From Oikopleura dioica (lineage: Eukaryota; Chordata; Appendicularia; Copelata; Oikopleuridae), in NCBI GenBank assembly GCA_907165135.1, contig OU015569.1:4216001-4280000 (forward strand): a stretch of DNA of 64,000 bases, in the 5' to 3' direction. Positions 36,365-49,468 of this stretch are shown piece by piece. Positions within the stretch are counted from its first letter, which is position 1. Each line of letters opens with the position of its first letter. The notes below the pieces were generated by a model, which was not told the DNA's origin, made no database searches, and saw nothing but the letters and a program-made list of their open reading frames with translations. The position numbers were made by a program, and so were the translations under genes.

Positions 36365-36942
36365 TCAATAAGGATTTCTGAGTGAAATCCTTACCCCCCT
36401 ATTTTATTTGCTCATTGAAAAGAGCGTAAAAAGTTATCCCAGATTCCCCCGGAAAATGATGAAATTTTCGAAAAAATGATGTGAGGGCACGTGACTGAAG
36501 TCACAAAAAACTCAAACTTTCCCGCTCGAGCATTTTCGACTCGTCTGAGCTAATAAGGCTTGTAATAGCTCAAAATGATCGTCTCTGCGAGCTCTTGCTG
36601 GGCATCAAGTTTTCATCCCTCTTCAACCCTTTTTCAACCCTTTATCTATTGCTCGAAAAATAGAAATTCAAAAAAAGGGTTGAAAAGGGATGAAAACATG
36701 ATGCCCAGCAAGAGCTCGCAGAGACGATCATTTTGAGCTATTACAAGCCTTATTAGCTCAGACGAGTCGAAAATGCCCGGGCGGGAAAGTTTTGGTACTT
36801 TTGGGACTTCAGTCACGTGCCATGACGCTATTTCTTCGGAAATTTTATCCTTTTCCGGGGAAATCTGGGATAATTTTTTACGCTCTTTTCAATGAGCTAA
36901 TAAAAAAGGGGGGTCAGGATTTCACTCAGAAATCCTTATTGA
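36365..36942. repeat. Foldback (long palindrome) element
   Basis: A 578-bp near-perfect palindrome. The left arm from TCAATAAGGATTTC is matched by its complement at the right end GAAATCCTTATTGA. Arms are about 275 bp and meet around 36650, where GGGTTGAAAAGGGATG-type sequences form the loop. Each tip contains a further small hairpin (AAGGATTTC / GAAATCCTT). No coding capacity. Transcribed, it would form a long hairpin. Arm differences are limited to a few bases and short indels, so the insertion is young or the arms are being corrected. Confidence 0.8.
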
Positions 36943-36991
36943 TTAAAGAAAATGACTTTGTTTTTATTTGGCAGGAACGTCTGATTTATGC

Positions 36992-37441
36992 AGGTAGCCA
37001 GCTAGTGTCGGCATCGACCACCCTTTTTCAATGTCGGGTCGGGCCACTTTGAAATGGCCGAAATCATGGTCGGGTCGGGTCGAGTCGGCCTTTTGGTCGG
37101 GTCGGTGGTCGGTTTTTTTTAACCAATGAGAATGATGAAAAAGCTTCAAAATCGAAAGATGGGGGTTATGAAACTTTCGATTTTATAAATGTCCTAAATT
37201 CTAAATGGTTTTGCGCTAGTGAAATTAAAATATGAAAAACTTCTCGAATAACAGAAGTGAATTTATGTCAGAAAACATGCCCGAGAATGAGCGAAAACCG
37301 ACCACAGACCCGACAAAAACCCGACCATCGACCGACCAACGACAAATCTCAATGTCGGGTCGGGTCGGTCCGACCAAAACCCGACCCGACACCCGACAAT
37401 GTCGATTTGGTCGATGGTCGGCGCCGACCCTAGGTAGCCAG
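36992..37441. mobile_element. Short inverted-repeat element with GTCGGGTCGG motif array
   Basis: Flanked by a 10-bp direct repeat AGGTAGCCAG at 36992-37001 and 37432-37441. Between them, runs of GTCGG/GGTCGGGTCGG on the left are mirrored by CCGAC runs on the right, forming an imperfect inverted repeat. A 9-10 bp duplication is typical of Mutator-like elements, but that class assignment is an inference from the duplication length alone. No coding capacity. Confidence 0.55.
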
Positions 37442-37967
37442 GGATATTTTTATTTGCAAAATTAACATTTAGCAGCAAGTATACTATCAACAGAACATCT
37501 TCATCCAACGTCGGTCCGGGTCGAGAAAACCAGTTGTGTCAAAAGTTTCAAACCCTTAGAAATTTGTGCATTTCAGTCATTTCATAATAATTCTCACTTT
37601 TCATCTGTTCTTTTTAGGGGAACAATTAATAAAGATTTAGCGGGTCTACTACGGCATAATTTCAATATCATAAATAGGGTAATAGACAGTAATATTAGGT
37701 AATTCAAATATCATTTTGAATCCTATGCAGAAATGGAAGAATCGACCTTGCGCCGGAACGTTCGATGTCTATAATTTTCTTCGAAGATTGAATATTCACG
37801 TCTGTGAGATGGGAGTGACCTTATCCCAATCTGCCGCTTCCAGCGCAATAACGGAATCGGAAATTCCGTATGCCCTTTGCTTAAATATTATATATATCGG
37901 GTACCCCTAGGAATCTTGTCACAAACCATTTTTTTTTTACTTTTTGAGGCCAACCAAGACTCACTCC
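37442..37967. other. Upstream region of the giant cysteine-module gene
   Basis: About 525 bases, AT-rich, with no convincing frame. It must hold the promoter or trans-splice site of the gene starting at 37968. A run of T followed by more pyrimidine around 37928-37945 lies just before the start codon. Confidence 0.35.
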
Positions 37968-40900
37968 ATGTGGCTTGGGTTGTTCTTTGGCCTTCTGGCC
38001 AAAGGGGATGTCATAGAGATGTCCGGCGATCAGGCTTTTCAGTGCCATGTTTGCACGGCAGCAGAAGACCACTTGGGTAATCCAATTGGTCAAAATAATA
38101 TTTTTTGTGGTGAATCGTTCGTCGATAATCTTTACCTGACTGACTGCGCAGAAGATCAGGATGTCTGTGTTACAGATGTTCGAATCGATTGGATCAAGCA
38201 AGGAACACAAATCATTACAACAGTACGAAGATGCGGTAAATCCGAAGACGACCTACAAAAAAATGGTAAGATACTTTTGATTTTTATCAATATATGTTTT
38301 ATCTTTAGGGCAGTGCTTTGGAAATTATCAGCTATTTCCTCATCCATTCAACCTTTTCAAGGATTGTTTGAGTGTATGTAGCGACTCTGGCTGCAACAAC
38401 GCAGATTCATACGAATCCGCTCTTGATGCTCATGCTGAAGATATTGGAGCCAGTGAGGAAATCGAGTGCCACGCTTGTCAACTGAGCGAAATCAACGGTG
38501 AAATCAGCGGCAATCTAGGCTGCCGAGATGGAGAAAGCACTGTTCCCGTCAAAAAATGCCCTCGTCACTTGGGAAATAGCTGCTTCACCGCAGCTGAGTG
38601 GGTAAGCGAGGTACAAGGAAACTTCGTCATAGAGTCAGAAGAGGACCATCGAGGTTGTTCCGCATTCGACTTCGAAAACCCGAATCAAGAATGCATCTAC
38701 TCATTGTCTGCTACTGGGGAATATTCTGACTGTAAGAAGACATGTGAAGAAAGCAAATGTAATACTGGTCCTCTTGAAAAGAGAATTTCATGCATTACAT
38801 GCACTGGAACCCGACTTTTTAATGGCGAAGGAACCGGTGTCGGAGACAACAATTGCTTCGAATTAGTTGGTGGTAATCTCAACATTCAAGAATGTGAATC
38901 AAACAGCCATGTTTGCGAAACAGAGCTTGAAGTCGACTGGCTCACCACTGGAGTTCAGCAGCAAACTATCCGAAGAGGTTGTACTCTTCCTAATCCTGAT
39001 CAGACAGAGCCCGAATTCTGCGAAAAAGGAGAAACTGAAAATCGAGACTTCATGTACCGAGACTGTCATTCACGATGCGATGGTCCTCAGTGCAATGTTG
39101 GGATGGATCATGTCCAAGCTCTCCACCAAAAGGTACTCGAGGAGGAAGGAGCGCCAAAGCTGTCATCTTGCCAAGTCTGCAAATTCATTCAACGTAATGA
39201 TGGAACAGTTGAGGGAGATACAAACTGCCTTGACACACCAAACAAACCAGACGAGTGTCCGATTCATGCGAACGCTGGCTGCTTTACAACTTCCTCAATC
39301 CACTTTTACGATGGTGCCGCGCGGGAAGAAGTTTATAGAGGTTGTTCGGCATTCCACGTTCCAGCGCAAGACTCAGAATGGTGTAATCCTTCTGAACTTG
39401 GTAATACACGATACAACGTCTGCAAAAAACAGTGTACAACAACTAACTGCAACAACGAAGAGCACGAACAACCAGAACTACCAATTGATGGTCTCTGGTC
39501 AGCATGTGAAGTTTGCGACCAAACTGTTGACCAATTCAATGTTACTATTGGTCTCGGCAACGATGGATGTTTTGATGGTTCGAAAAGTTATTTAAAACTT
39601 TGTGAAAACCCCAATGATCACTGCGTCACCGATCTCCAGGCTGACTGGTGGGCCCGAGGACACCACACCTACAGCATCCGACGTTACTGTGGAACTGATG
39701 CCAATACAGATAAATGCACGGAAGGCTCAACAGCCACAATCAGTTTCAAAGATTGCAAGACTTCCTGTGACCCTCGCAATTTCAATGAGCTCAGCGGATG
39801 CAACGCTGGACTTGAAAAAGTATCAGCACTTTTCGCCCCTGAAGATGGAAAGGGAGTTGACAGTTGCTACACCTGCCAGTATTACGAAAACAATGACGGT
39901 ACTGTGATTGGTGATAAAGACTGCGGATCTCAAGTTCAGACTATGGGTTGAAAATTTTTTCAAATTTTATAAAAAATAAAATCTAAATATTGAAACATTT
40001 TCATCCATGGACAGGCAGGCTCGGTTCCTTCTTACCGATGCCCAGCGTATGCAAGAACCTCGTGCTACCATGCGTCGAGTACTCATGTTGACTACTTTGA
40101 CAACAACAATGAGTTCACTGACGAGTTCAGAGGATGTTCTCCATTCATAGAGACCCGTGCTGACTATTGCTATGAATCAAATATAAACAATCTTCTTCAT
40201 CGTAACTGCCGAGAAACTTGCAATGACAACAACAATTGTAATCGGTAACTTAACTTTATCTCATACTAATACTAACGAATTTCAAGGGATGAAATTATTC
40301 TCCGAGATCGATGCTACACTTGCTCTGGGACTAAAAATAGCCTTGGTGAAGCTCTTGGAGTCACTGATTTGAATTGCTTTGACAACGTTCAGCCATCTAT
40401 GCTCCAACAGTGCGGTAACGGCGAAGTCTGTGCTGATGAGATGCTTGTTGACTGGATGCCTCGAGGAGAGCAAGTTGTCCAGATCAAGAGAGGATGCGTT
40501 TCCAGCGTTTCCTCACAGTGTACAGAAGGCGGTAGCTCTTTGATTAAATTCAAGGATTGCTACTTGCAAGTTTACGGCGATGCTAAGAATGACAATCTAG
40601 ATGTCGGTCAGAAATTCATTGATCCATCTCACCAGCAAGACAGTTGTCACAACTGCAGATATGTCGAAGAAGACGACGGAGACGTAAGCGGAAACCAGAT
40701 ATGCCAAGAAGACCTTGCATCAAGTGATCAGTTCAAAGAAAAGTGTCCTGATTATGCGAGTCTGGGTTGCCAGGCCTCAGCGGCGGTCCATAATTATGAA
40801 GGTGTCGAAAAATTTGAAGTTTATAAATCTTGCTCTTCATTCTTCATCGGTGGCACAAACCAGGAGATCTACAATCAGTCCATGTCTAGCTCCGGCCAGC

Positions 40901-43900
40901 AAGTAGATTATTCAATCACGAAGACCACTTGCCGAGGTCCAAACTGCAACAATAAGCATCTAACACCACCCCCTGTTGGCGAGCCGATTCCTAAAGGACC
41001 ACAGTGCTTGGTCTGTACAGAAACCGTTGACCAAAACAATGCGACAGTGGGCACTGGCTCTTCGGGATGCTTTAGTGGACACATGAAGTTTGTGCAAGAG
41101 TGTGCTATCGGAGATATTTGCAGCGCCCATATGGAAATTGATTGGTTCGCCAAAGGAAATATGCAATACAGAATCTATCGGAATTGTGCATCAAATCCTG
41201 TCCCCGACACTTGCTACTCGGGTGGATCGAGTCTTATTCAGTATAAGGACTGTTATTCAAGCTGCGATCCAATGGTTGATGGACCAGGATGCAACAATGA
41301 CCTCGAAGAAATCGCGAACAAATTTACTGCTGGAGAAAACAGAGTAGACGAATGTTTCAAATGTGAATGGGAAGTCAAGCAAGATGGCACTGTCGTGGGT
41401 AATCCAGAGTGCGGCAAAAATGTTGCTGTTGGGAACTATCCGAAGGTTTCTTGCCCGCGGTATGCTGATACAGCTTGCTACTGGGCTGCAAGTTTTCACA
41501 GAGATTATAATGACGGAATAACAGAAGTAGAAGAAGATCATCGAGGTTGCTCTGCTTTCGAGCTTACAAGACAAAACCAGTGTGAGCGAAGAGAAATATC
41601 TGGTTTAGATCATCTTAACTGCAAAGAAACATGCACTGATAATGGCTGCAACTCTGAACAAGTCGTTCGTCATTTACAATGCCATACTTGCCAAGCCACT
41701 AAGAACGCTCAGGGACTCTTCGTCGGTGTCTCTGATATCAATTGCTTTGACTACCCGCAACTAACAGAGGTCCAAGAATGCAACTTCGAAACTGAATTTT
41801 GCCAAACCGAAATGATTACTGACTGGTACGGACGCGGCCAACAAGAAGTAACAATCCGAAGAAGTTGTGCTTCCAAAGCTGCCGGTGACTGTCAACAAGG
41901 ATCAACAGAACGAATCATGTACAAAGACTGCTTCCATACTTGTGAAGATATGCTTTGCAATACTGGTCTTGAAGTAGCGGATCTCTTTGATGATGGCATT
42001 GGCCAGGAAAACTGTGTTACTTGCTTCTACGCAGAAGAAGATGATGGAGATGTCAATGGAAACACAAACTGCGTTAAAGTTCCTGATGCAAGTGCACTTA
42101 CTGGAAAATGTCCAAAGTGGGCACAAAACGGATGCTTTACTGGAGCTGCAAAACACAGCGTCAGCACTGGTCCTGATGGTGAGCGAGAAGAAGTCTACAG
42201 AGGTTGTTCAACCTTCGCTCTCCAGGCACCTATCTTTGATAATGCTACACTTGTTGGCGGAACTGAGTACGTTATTTCAAAAGAAACTTGTGTTGGTGAA
42301 GATTGTAACGAAAAACCTGTTGATATTGGATCACCGCCCGTGAGCTTCACTTGCTTCGTTTGTACTGCTACTCAGGACCACACTGGAATGCTTTTGGGAA
42401 CTGCTGATCCAACTTGCTTCTTTAATCCAGGACCCCATCTGGCTTACACATGTCCGAACGAGGATGATGTCTGTATTGCAGAGATGATCGTCGACTGGAC
42501 TCGAAGAGGCGCACAAACGGCAACGATCCAGCGTCGATGTGGGCAGCCTATCATTAATCCCGGAGGTCAAGAATGTATTGAACAACGAAATCAGCAAAAC
42601 TTTGCTAAAGATTGCGGTTTCTACACGCCTGAAAAGAATGGCAACGGCCTCAGTGCTACTGCTCACTTGTGGGGACTCTTCAGCACTCTTCCCGAAGGAA
42701 ATACGACTTCTTGTCACACATGCAAGTTTGGAAAGGATCGCTTTGGAAACTTCCTTCCAGGTTCCAATGAAAATTGCCAAAAGCTTGATCCTGATGACCA
42801 TAATTTCGAAATGGAGTGTCCTCAATGGGCTGATGCTGCTTGTTTTACTGCTGCCACATGGCATACAGAAGCTGGTATCGAAGTTGAAGAAGATTACAAA
42901 GGATGCTCCTCATTCGCTCTTACTCAAGAGGAAATGTATTGCAGTGTTGTGGACATCGAAGGTGAGCCGCATAACAGTTGCAAAGAAACTTGCCAATACG
43001 AGAACTGCAACCAGTACACTCCACAGAAAAAGAAGTCCTGCTTTTCTTGCACCGCCACAGTTGATTCAAATAATGCGACCGTCGGAATTGGAAGCCCAAG
43101 CTGCTGGTCTGAATTCCCTGACGGAAATCTCTTGGAAACCTGCGATGTTGATGAAGCCTACTGTATCGTCGATGTTGAATCAGATTGGTCTATTCATGGC
43201 AAACAAACGTACACTGTAAAACGTGGTTGTTCCAAGACACCAGCTATGAAAACCTGCGCACAAGGTCAGTCCGGTCAATTTTACTGGAAGGACTGTGCGG
43301 ATTCTTGCGAATATGATGGATGCAATAGCTACCTTGCTGGAGCAACCGATAAGTTCGCAGAAGGAATGAACGCAACTGTCGCATCTTGTTACACTTGCGA
43401 TTACCTCGAAAACGATGATGGAACCGTTGATGGCAACGTAAATTGTGGAGACAATCCAGGTCTGATTGAAATAAACGGCGGTGAAAGTGTAAAAACCATG
43501 TGTCCACCATACGCTCAGCTTGCCTGCTACACTGGTACTGCTTTCCACTATGATAAAGACGGCGTTGGCCACGAAGAGGTCTACAAAGGATGCTCTACCT
43601 TTGATTTACACGAGACTGACCCTGTTTGTGATACTATTCTCGAGAACGTCGATGAAGATGGAAACGAAGATGTCTTTGGTGTTTGCAAGCAAACATGCAC
43701 TGATGATAACTGTAACGAAGGCCACCAACGCCCATGCGTTCCGGGAGCAGGCTCAGATTGTGGAGTTCTCTCTTGCTACACTTGTGAAGGAACCTACGAT
43801 CATATGAACAACACCGTTGGATTCAGTTCACCTAATTGTCTTGCCTTCCCATCATACAATGATTTCCAAAGTTGTGCTCCTGGCCAGAACTATTGTATCG

Positions 43901-45436
43901 TTGACATCCAGATTGACTGGTATATCACTGGCGAGCAAACCACTCGAGTTCGACGAGGTTGTTCATCCTACCCGATGAGTGAAACGTGCCGTTCTTCTGG
44001 AAATCCGACCAGCCAGGCCCAATTCAAAGACTGCGGTGTTTCATGTGAAGAGGCTGGTTGTAACCGAGACCTCGATGATGCAGCTCGAATGTTCATTGAA
44101 AAAGATGAAGAAAGGCAAGACAAGTGTTACGCCTGCCAATACATTGAAAACGATGATGGAGATGTTCAAGGCAATAAATATTGTGCGGACGAGCCAGATC
44201 TGATCGATGTATCAGTTGATTGCCCAATGTATGCTCAAAAAGCTTGTTTTACGGGTACAAACGTTCATTACAACAATGATGGAGTCGTAAAAGAAGCTGT
44301 TTACAAGGGATGTTCAACATTCGAAATGGAGGCACCAGATATCGTTTGCAACAACAACTTCTTTGAAATGGAGAGCCAAGGGCAACTTCAAACTTATGGC
44401 GTCTGCAAACAATCATGCAACGGCGACAATTGTAACAAATTCCATGAAAGACCTTGCTTGCCCGGGGCTGGAGATGACTGTGGAATCATCAATTGCTACA
44501 CTTGTGAAGTCACCGTCGACTCTAACAATCAGACAGTTGGATTCGGTAACCCTTCCTGCTTCGGAGACTATCAAGACATCAACGATCTGAAAATGTGCCC
44601 CTCGGGAACAACTCACTGCGCCGTTGATATCGAAGTCGACTGGTTCCAAAATGGTGAACAACAGACACGAATCCGCAGAGGCTGTGCTCCTCCAGAGGAA
44701 GAGACTCCAATGTACGAAGAATGCCGCGACGCAGTTTCACAGAACCAATTGTTTATGTACAAAGATTGTACTGGCTACTGTAACATGACTGCTTGCAACA
44801 GTGATACTTCTCTTGCCGCTGAGAAATTCATGACTGGAATCGCTTACGTAAGAAACAACCTGAATAACAGCCATGTTAGATACTTTTTTAGACTCAAGAA
44901 AGCTGCTTCACCTGCAAGTATGGAGAGAAAGATGACGGAACTGTTTTTGGTAACCAGTTTTGCGCTGATGAGCCGGACAAACTCGAATATGCCTCACAAA
45001 AATGCGCCTTATACAATAATCTTGGCTGCTACACCGGAACTAACGCACATTACGTAAATATTCATCGACAGCGACGCGAAATAATAAAAAATTTTAAGAC
45101 TACCGAAGGTGTGAGTGTCGAAGAAGTTTACAAAGGATGCTCTGCATTCGAGATTCCTATGAATGACGACTTTGGACTTTGTGGAATCATCTACAGGGAC
45201 GAGAATCCGGACAGCAACGATTACGAAGTTGGTGCTTGCAAACAGTTCTGCAATGATGGTCCTGATTGCAACAAGGTGATTCCTAAACTTAGAGAATAAG
45301 GCCTTATATTCATTAATAGGGTCATGTGCGACCATGCATCCACGAAGAGGGCAACGACTGTCCCCAAGGCGGCGACTCAAGTGCGGTTGCGATCACTTCC
45401 TCACTCATCGCTCTCATCATTTCCATGATTTTATAA
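37968..45436 (+). CDS. Giant secreted/GPI-type protein of ten paired cysteine modules
   Basis: Seven exons: 37968-38265, 38309-39946, 40019-40244, 40287-44847, 44892-45053, 45099-45275, 45320-45436. The phases close exactly, giving 2392 residues. A signal peptide (MWLGLFFGLLAKG) is followed by ten pairs of modules. Type A runs CxxC, then DW..G, RRGC, KDC and a final CN. Type B runs CxxC, DDGxVxGN, CP, CFT, EEVYKGCSxF, and also ends CN. Each is about 110 residues. The closing CN and the Cys spacing recall Ly6/uPAR (three-finger) domains, but the fit is loose and the family may be new. The end is hydrophobic (SSLIALIISMIL) after small residues GGDSS, as in a GPI-anchor signal. Exon 4 alone is 4.56 kb. 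Larvacean house proteins (oikosins) include large Cys-repeat proteins, so a house or epithelial surface role is a reasonable guess. Confidence 0.88.
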
Positions 45437-46437
45437 TCCACTGAAAATTTTATATTATTTATTACTTCAAGCTTTTTGGAATGTTTTGCAAAAAGTCCTC
45501 GATGTGTGAAGCAAAGACGAAGCGGTTTCATTTTTCTGTTTTCGAGCTGATAGTCGAGCTTTCAATAAAAAAAGTTCCAATTATTATGAATTTATTTTTT
45601 CATTTGCAGGACAAAATTATATCTTTTTCTTTGAGTTTAGGAAAGTAAAATTCAAAATTTTATTGATCAGTGAATAAAAAAATACCTTTTTACAAAATGA
45701 TGAATAAAAGACACCAAAGAACATATCCTCGTCGAGAACAACTTCGCTATTGATCTGGTGAAATAGAAAATAAGCCTGAGCAAACTTGTTGAAAATTGGA
45801 GCATTTTGATCATAAGATGAAAGTCTTGTTTAGCAACACAGCTTTTGAAATGGGGCAAGAGTAGCCAGAAGCGTGTGTTTCGATTTTACAGAGGCCAGCA
45901 TCATGTTAACCTACTTCCGAAGTTGGGCCCAAATTAATTACTCGAGCCATTTAAACTCGAGTAGAGCGCGTTCTGTGCTCACACATACGCCTGTATATTA
46001 GAGAGAGAGAGATAGAGCTCAAGAGATTTTTTCAAGTAGCCGAAAGCCAGGCACTATGCTCGAGGGCGGTAGACTGTGAGTAACGATAAGTCAGATGTTG
46101 ACGTGAGCCATTTCAAGCGCTATTTTTAGGTGCATGGGTGGCCATGGCCCACGTTGTCTTTCGCTGCTCCTCCGTGCGTTGTGTTCCTGCAAGTAGGTGA
46201 CGATTGTTTGTGCAGACCAAAGCTTTGTTTACTTTTTGCGAATCGAGATTGCAATAGTTTGCGAACTAAGAGATTTATCAAATACGTGATGATGAAAATG
46301 TAGCCGTATATATACGAACGGAGCTGTCTTAAATCAAAGAAAGAAATTGAATACACTTTGAATGTCGACGGCAGTTTATTTCCAGCGAAACGCTTATTCG
46401 GAGATGTAGGGTGGATCAGTGCCGTGTTGAAGCGGAT
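45437..46437. other. Convergent intergenic region
   Basis: About 1 kb between the 3' ends of two convergent genes. AT-rich, with a short GA-rich run near 46000. Small minus-strand frames (45667, 46126) have no motif. No inverted repeat or RNA gene was seen. Confidence 0.4.
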
Positions 46438-48031
46438 CTACTCGACCTCCCTGAATTCGCTGCCGCTCGGAAGAATCCACGTTTCCCTCAGTACAATGAA
46501 CGCCAGATATAAAGACACTTAATTATGTTTGAGAGAAAAGAAAATCAGAGCTAATTTAACCAAGAGCAATAGCGATCACGCAAGCAGCAGCGAGAGAAAA
46601 CAAATTAGCCACAGAGGGAATCTCAGCAGGGCTTTGCAACATTCCTATGCCCGCACACGTGATTTTACAATTTCAGTATCTTAATACGTATGCCCCTAAC
46701 GGCAAAAATTGAAAGACCTAAACTTTTCTTTGCACGTGAGTGGAATCGACCATTCGCCGTTTTCTTCGCAAGAACTGTTGAATTCCGTCCCGTAGCAGTT
46801 AAAGTATACGACTGTCAAGGGTGCCACAACTTGCCCAGTAAAGCGTTCAAAACATCCAACTGTTATTGAACAATCTTTTGATAAGATCAACTCTATCATT
46901 ATAAATTATTTCGAATAATTCGAGTTTTTCTTAACATTTCTTCGCCAGAAGCACCAGGTTCACAACTGCACCTGTAAAATGGAGACTCGTTTGTTTGTTG
47001 ACAAGTCCCTTTGTTCGAGCATAAATTGGGGCTGCATTCGATTCTTTCGACTGTATTTTCGCAGAGTTCTCCAGAGAAAAATTCCCGGCAAACACATTGA
47101 AAGCTACCGTCTAGATCCCTAAATAAACAGTTGCGAAAAAGCATTGTTAGAACATCTTACAAGCAAGTTCCGCCGTTTCGGCACGGATCGGATGCGCATT
47201 CGTTGACGTTCTCCTGGCAGCGCGTGCCTCTGTATCCGGACTCGCACACACACTCGAAGCCGCCAAAACTATTTATACAAACACCATTGATTCCGCAAGG
47301 TTGTCCATTGGCACATTCGTCGAAGTCACTCTCGCAGAACTGGCCGATAAAATTGGGTGGACAGTTGCAAAGCCCCCTTTCGCATGTGCCCGCGTTGCAG
47401 TTCACTCCCTCGCAGGGATCTGGTGGAATAATTTCGTACAGAATCTCGAAGCCTGACTAACGATTTTTTTAAATTTCCCTTTCGCTTTCACACTCACTTG
47501 ACCAATGCCAGAATCTGTTCGGAAGTGAATCTCTACCGGTCCATTGAATACAGATCGGCTACCAGGAAGATCTTAGAATAGCTCATACGCTGAATGTGAT
47601 CTACAAAAAAATTACCTGCGCCATCGCCACAATATTTATCACCAACGGAGCCAGCAATCGTCAACTGAAGCCAGTCCCAGTCGCAGCTTGGTGCCTGCTC
47701 AATTGCAAAACTATCAGAAAACTCTTTTTCTTGCGATTTCTAATTGTAAATAATAAATAATTGTCTTGGTTAAAAAATAAATCCAGCCCTAATACAATTG
47801 TATCAAGCTCTATATCAGGCTAGTTGTGCGAACTTGAATGTTTTTCTTATTTCGTGAGCCTTTTCCTTGTCCAAGGAGCCACCTACAGTCCAGATTGTCG
47901 GCGTAAATACTCGGATTAGCCGAGCTTGGTGGTGATCTAATCAACCCGTTTCCATCAGGCACAAGACCTCCGCAACTCTCTTGTGAGCTACTACATTTAC
48001 AAAATACGAAAATTTTAATCAGACTTCTCAT
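46438..48031 (-). CDS. CUB, EGF and sushi domain membrane protein
   Basis: Read on the minus strand. A hydrophobic start (MRSLIKIFVFC) leads into a CUB domain (CGGLVPDGNGLIRSP, then SCDWDWLQL, KYCGDG, IHFRTDSGIG). Then EGF modules: CEGVNCNAGTCERGLCNCPP, a calcium-binding type DFDECANGQPCGINGVC, NVNECASDPCRNGGTC, and one more ending CSCEPG. A sushi/CCP-like module follows (FERFTGQV to GEWSIPLTC), then a single transmembrane helix (AACVIAIALVSLYLAFIV) and a short tail ending EFREVE. Introns are small GT-AG. The layout fits an extracellular adhesion or protease-cofactor receptor. The exact C-terminus is uncertain because another frame near 46384-46500 is also open. Confidence 0.75.
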
Positions 48032-48521
48032 GCCACTCTCTCAGTGATTTTTAACGACTAATGAATTTCGGAACAGGATTTGAGAATACGCGGGAAACAA
48101 GGGCTTTTGACACGGCTTAATCTGAACAATGGCAGGATAGGTTCTCGGGGAATTAATCACTTCCATAATTAACTCTTTCACAAAGTGCGCCGAAAAATCT
48201 CTAGAAGAATTCGGTTTCAAAGTTTTGTTGAACATTGAAAACGATAAGCGCAGGAGTTCCGAGAAAAAAATGAGTCGACCTGCATCTGATGGTGCTAGCT
48301 GCGACTCATCATGGATTGGGATAAATTAATTTCTAAACATTTTTTTAAATGAATTTACTTTTAAAACAATCAAAATTTAACGTGTGCAAAATTATCTCAC
48401 GCAGTATTTTCCAAGGAAGGAGAGTTGGATAAATAATAAAATATGGTATAGAGTATACATTTGTATAAAATCTGTCGAATTATTTCAAACTCGAACTAAG
48501 AGGAACTCAATCCAAGATTTG
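48032..48521. other. Divergent promoter region
   Basis: About 490 bases between the CUB/EGF gene (minus) and the small plus-strand gene. A minus-strand frame at 48041-48235 has no motif. Nothing else was recognised. Confidence 0.35.
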
Positions 48522-49343
48522 ATGGGAACGAAATCAGCCGCATCGATAACAACTCTGAGAAAATCATTAAGAAAGGATTTCGAGTTTGATAATTCTGTCC
48601 GAAATCATCTCTGAAATCACCTCAACAGTGGAATCAATCTTGCTAAAGAAAAGGAAAAGCAGGATGAAGTGGATATCGTGAATTCATACGAAAGCTTTAT
48701 GAAAAAGCACCTCAGTCATTTCGGATACTACAGTACCTCGAGTAAAAGTTCAAGTGAGTGAGTTAAAGCTATTGTGCTGAATTAAATTTCAACCATCTCA
48801 GTCTCATCTTGTTTGAGCAGTTTCTCAAGAGCCGCGCTTGAAACTTCGCTAGCAAGGAAAACTTATTAAAATTTTCGTAGCTCGGCGCATGTTCTACGAC
48901 TGCGAGTACGACCCAAGACTTGGGGCGAACGAGACAGAGGACTTTACTCATCGAGGGAACGAGGAGGATTTCGGACTGAGCAAGCTCGAAGCGTCGAATT
49001 ACCAAGACATCGCCTCATGTAAGTCTTTTGAAAGGCTACTCTCCCGCTCTTCCAATATTTTGCGCTCATTTCAAAAGCAGATTATCCATCTTTTGTAGTA
49101 ATAAGTGGATGCGTGTTTGGCATTGTGAATATTTGCGCAGTAGAGATTCTACCATCATCACTAGCCAGTGCTGTTCGGTGTGGTCAAATTCGATATAGTT
49201 ATTATTTGGGCTCTGGATCCAAGCTCGCACAGAAAGCTCACACAATTGCCTCTGCGCACAATGAACTTTACCGACTTGAGAGTCTAAGGTTCCAAGTCCT
49301 AAATTTTTCCGAAAAAAAAAAGAAACAAAATGGCATAAATTGA
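48522..49343 (+). CDS. Hypothetical protein with one hydrophobic segment
   Basis: Coding pieces in order: MGTKSAASITTLRKSLRKDF (48522), AKEKEKQDEVDIVNSYESFM (about 48640), RRMFYDCEYDPRLGANETED (about 48880) and, after an intron near 49020-49100, LISGCVFGIVNICAVEILPS followed by YYLGSGSKLAQKAHTIASAH to a stop at 49341-49343. The last join (…DIAS to LISGC) is in phase across a GTAAGT-TTTGTAG intron. The hydrophobic stretch may be a membrane helix. I do not recognise the family and the first join (48590-48640) is unsolved. Confidence 0.4.
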
Positions 49344-49468
49344 GTGTGGCGCTAGCGCACTTTCAGTTTTTTATAGCGCCCTTTGATTATAAAAACTAAA
49401 CAGTAGTGAAAGAAAACACTGTCATTTGCAATATTTGAAAGAGAGAGAAAGAAAAAACTCGAGGGCTA

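Noticed and set aside
43180-43572. Minus-strand frames inside the giant cysteine-module exon
   Set aside because: They are antisense shadows repeated at each module; the plus-strand frame is continuous for 4.5 kb with conserved cysteines.
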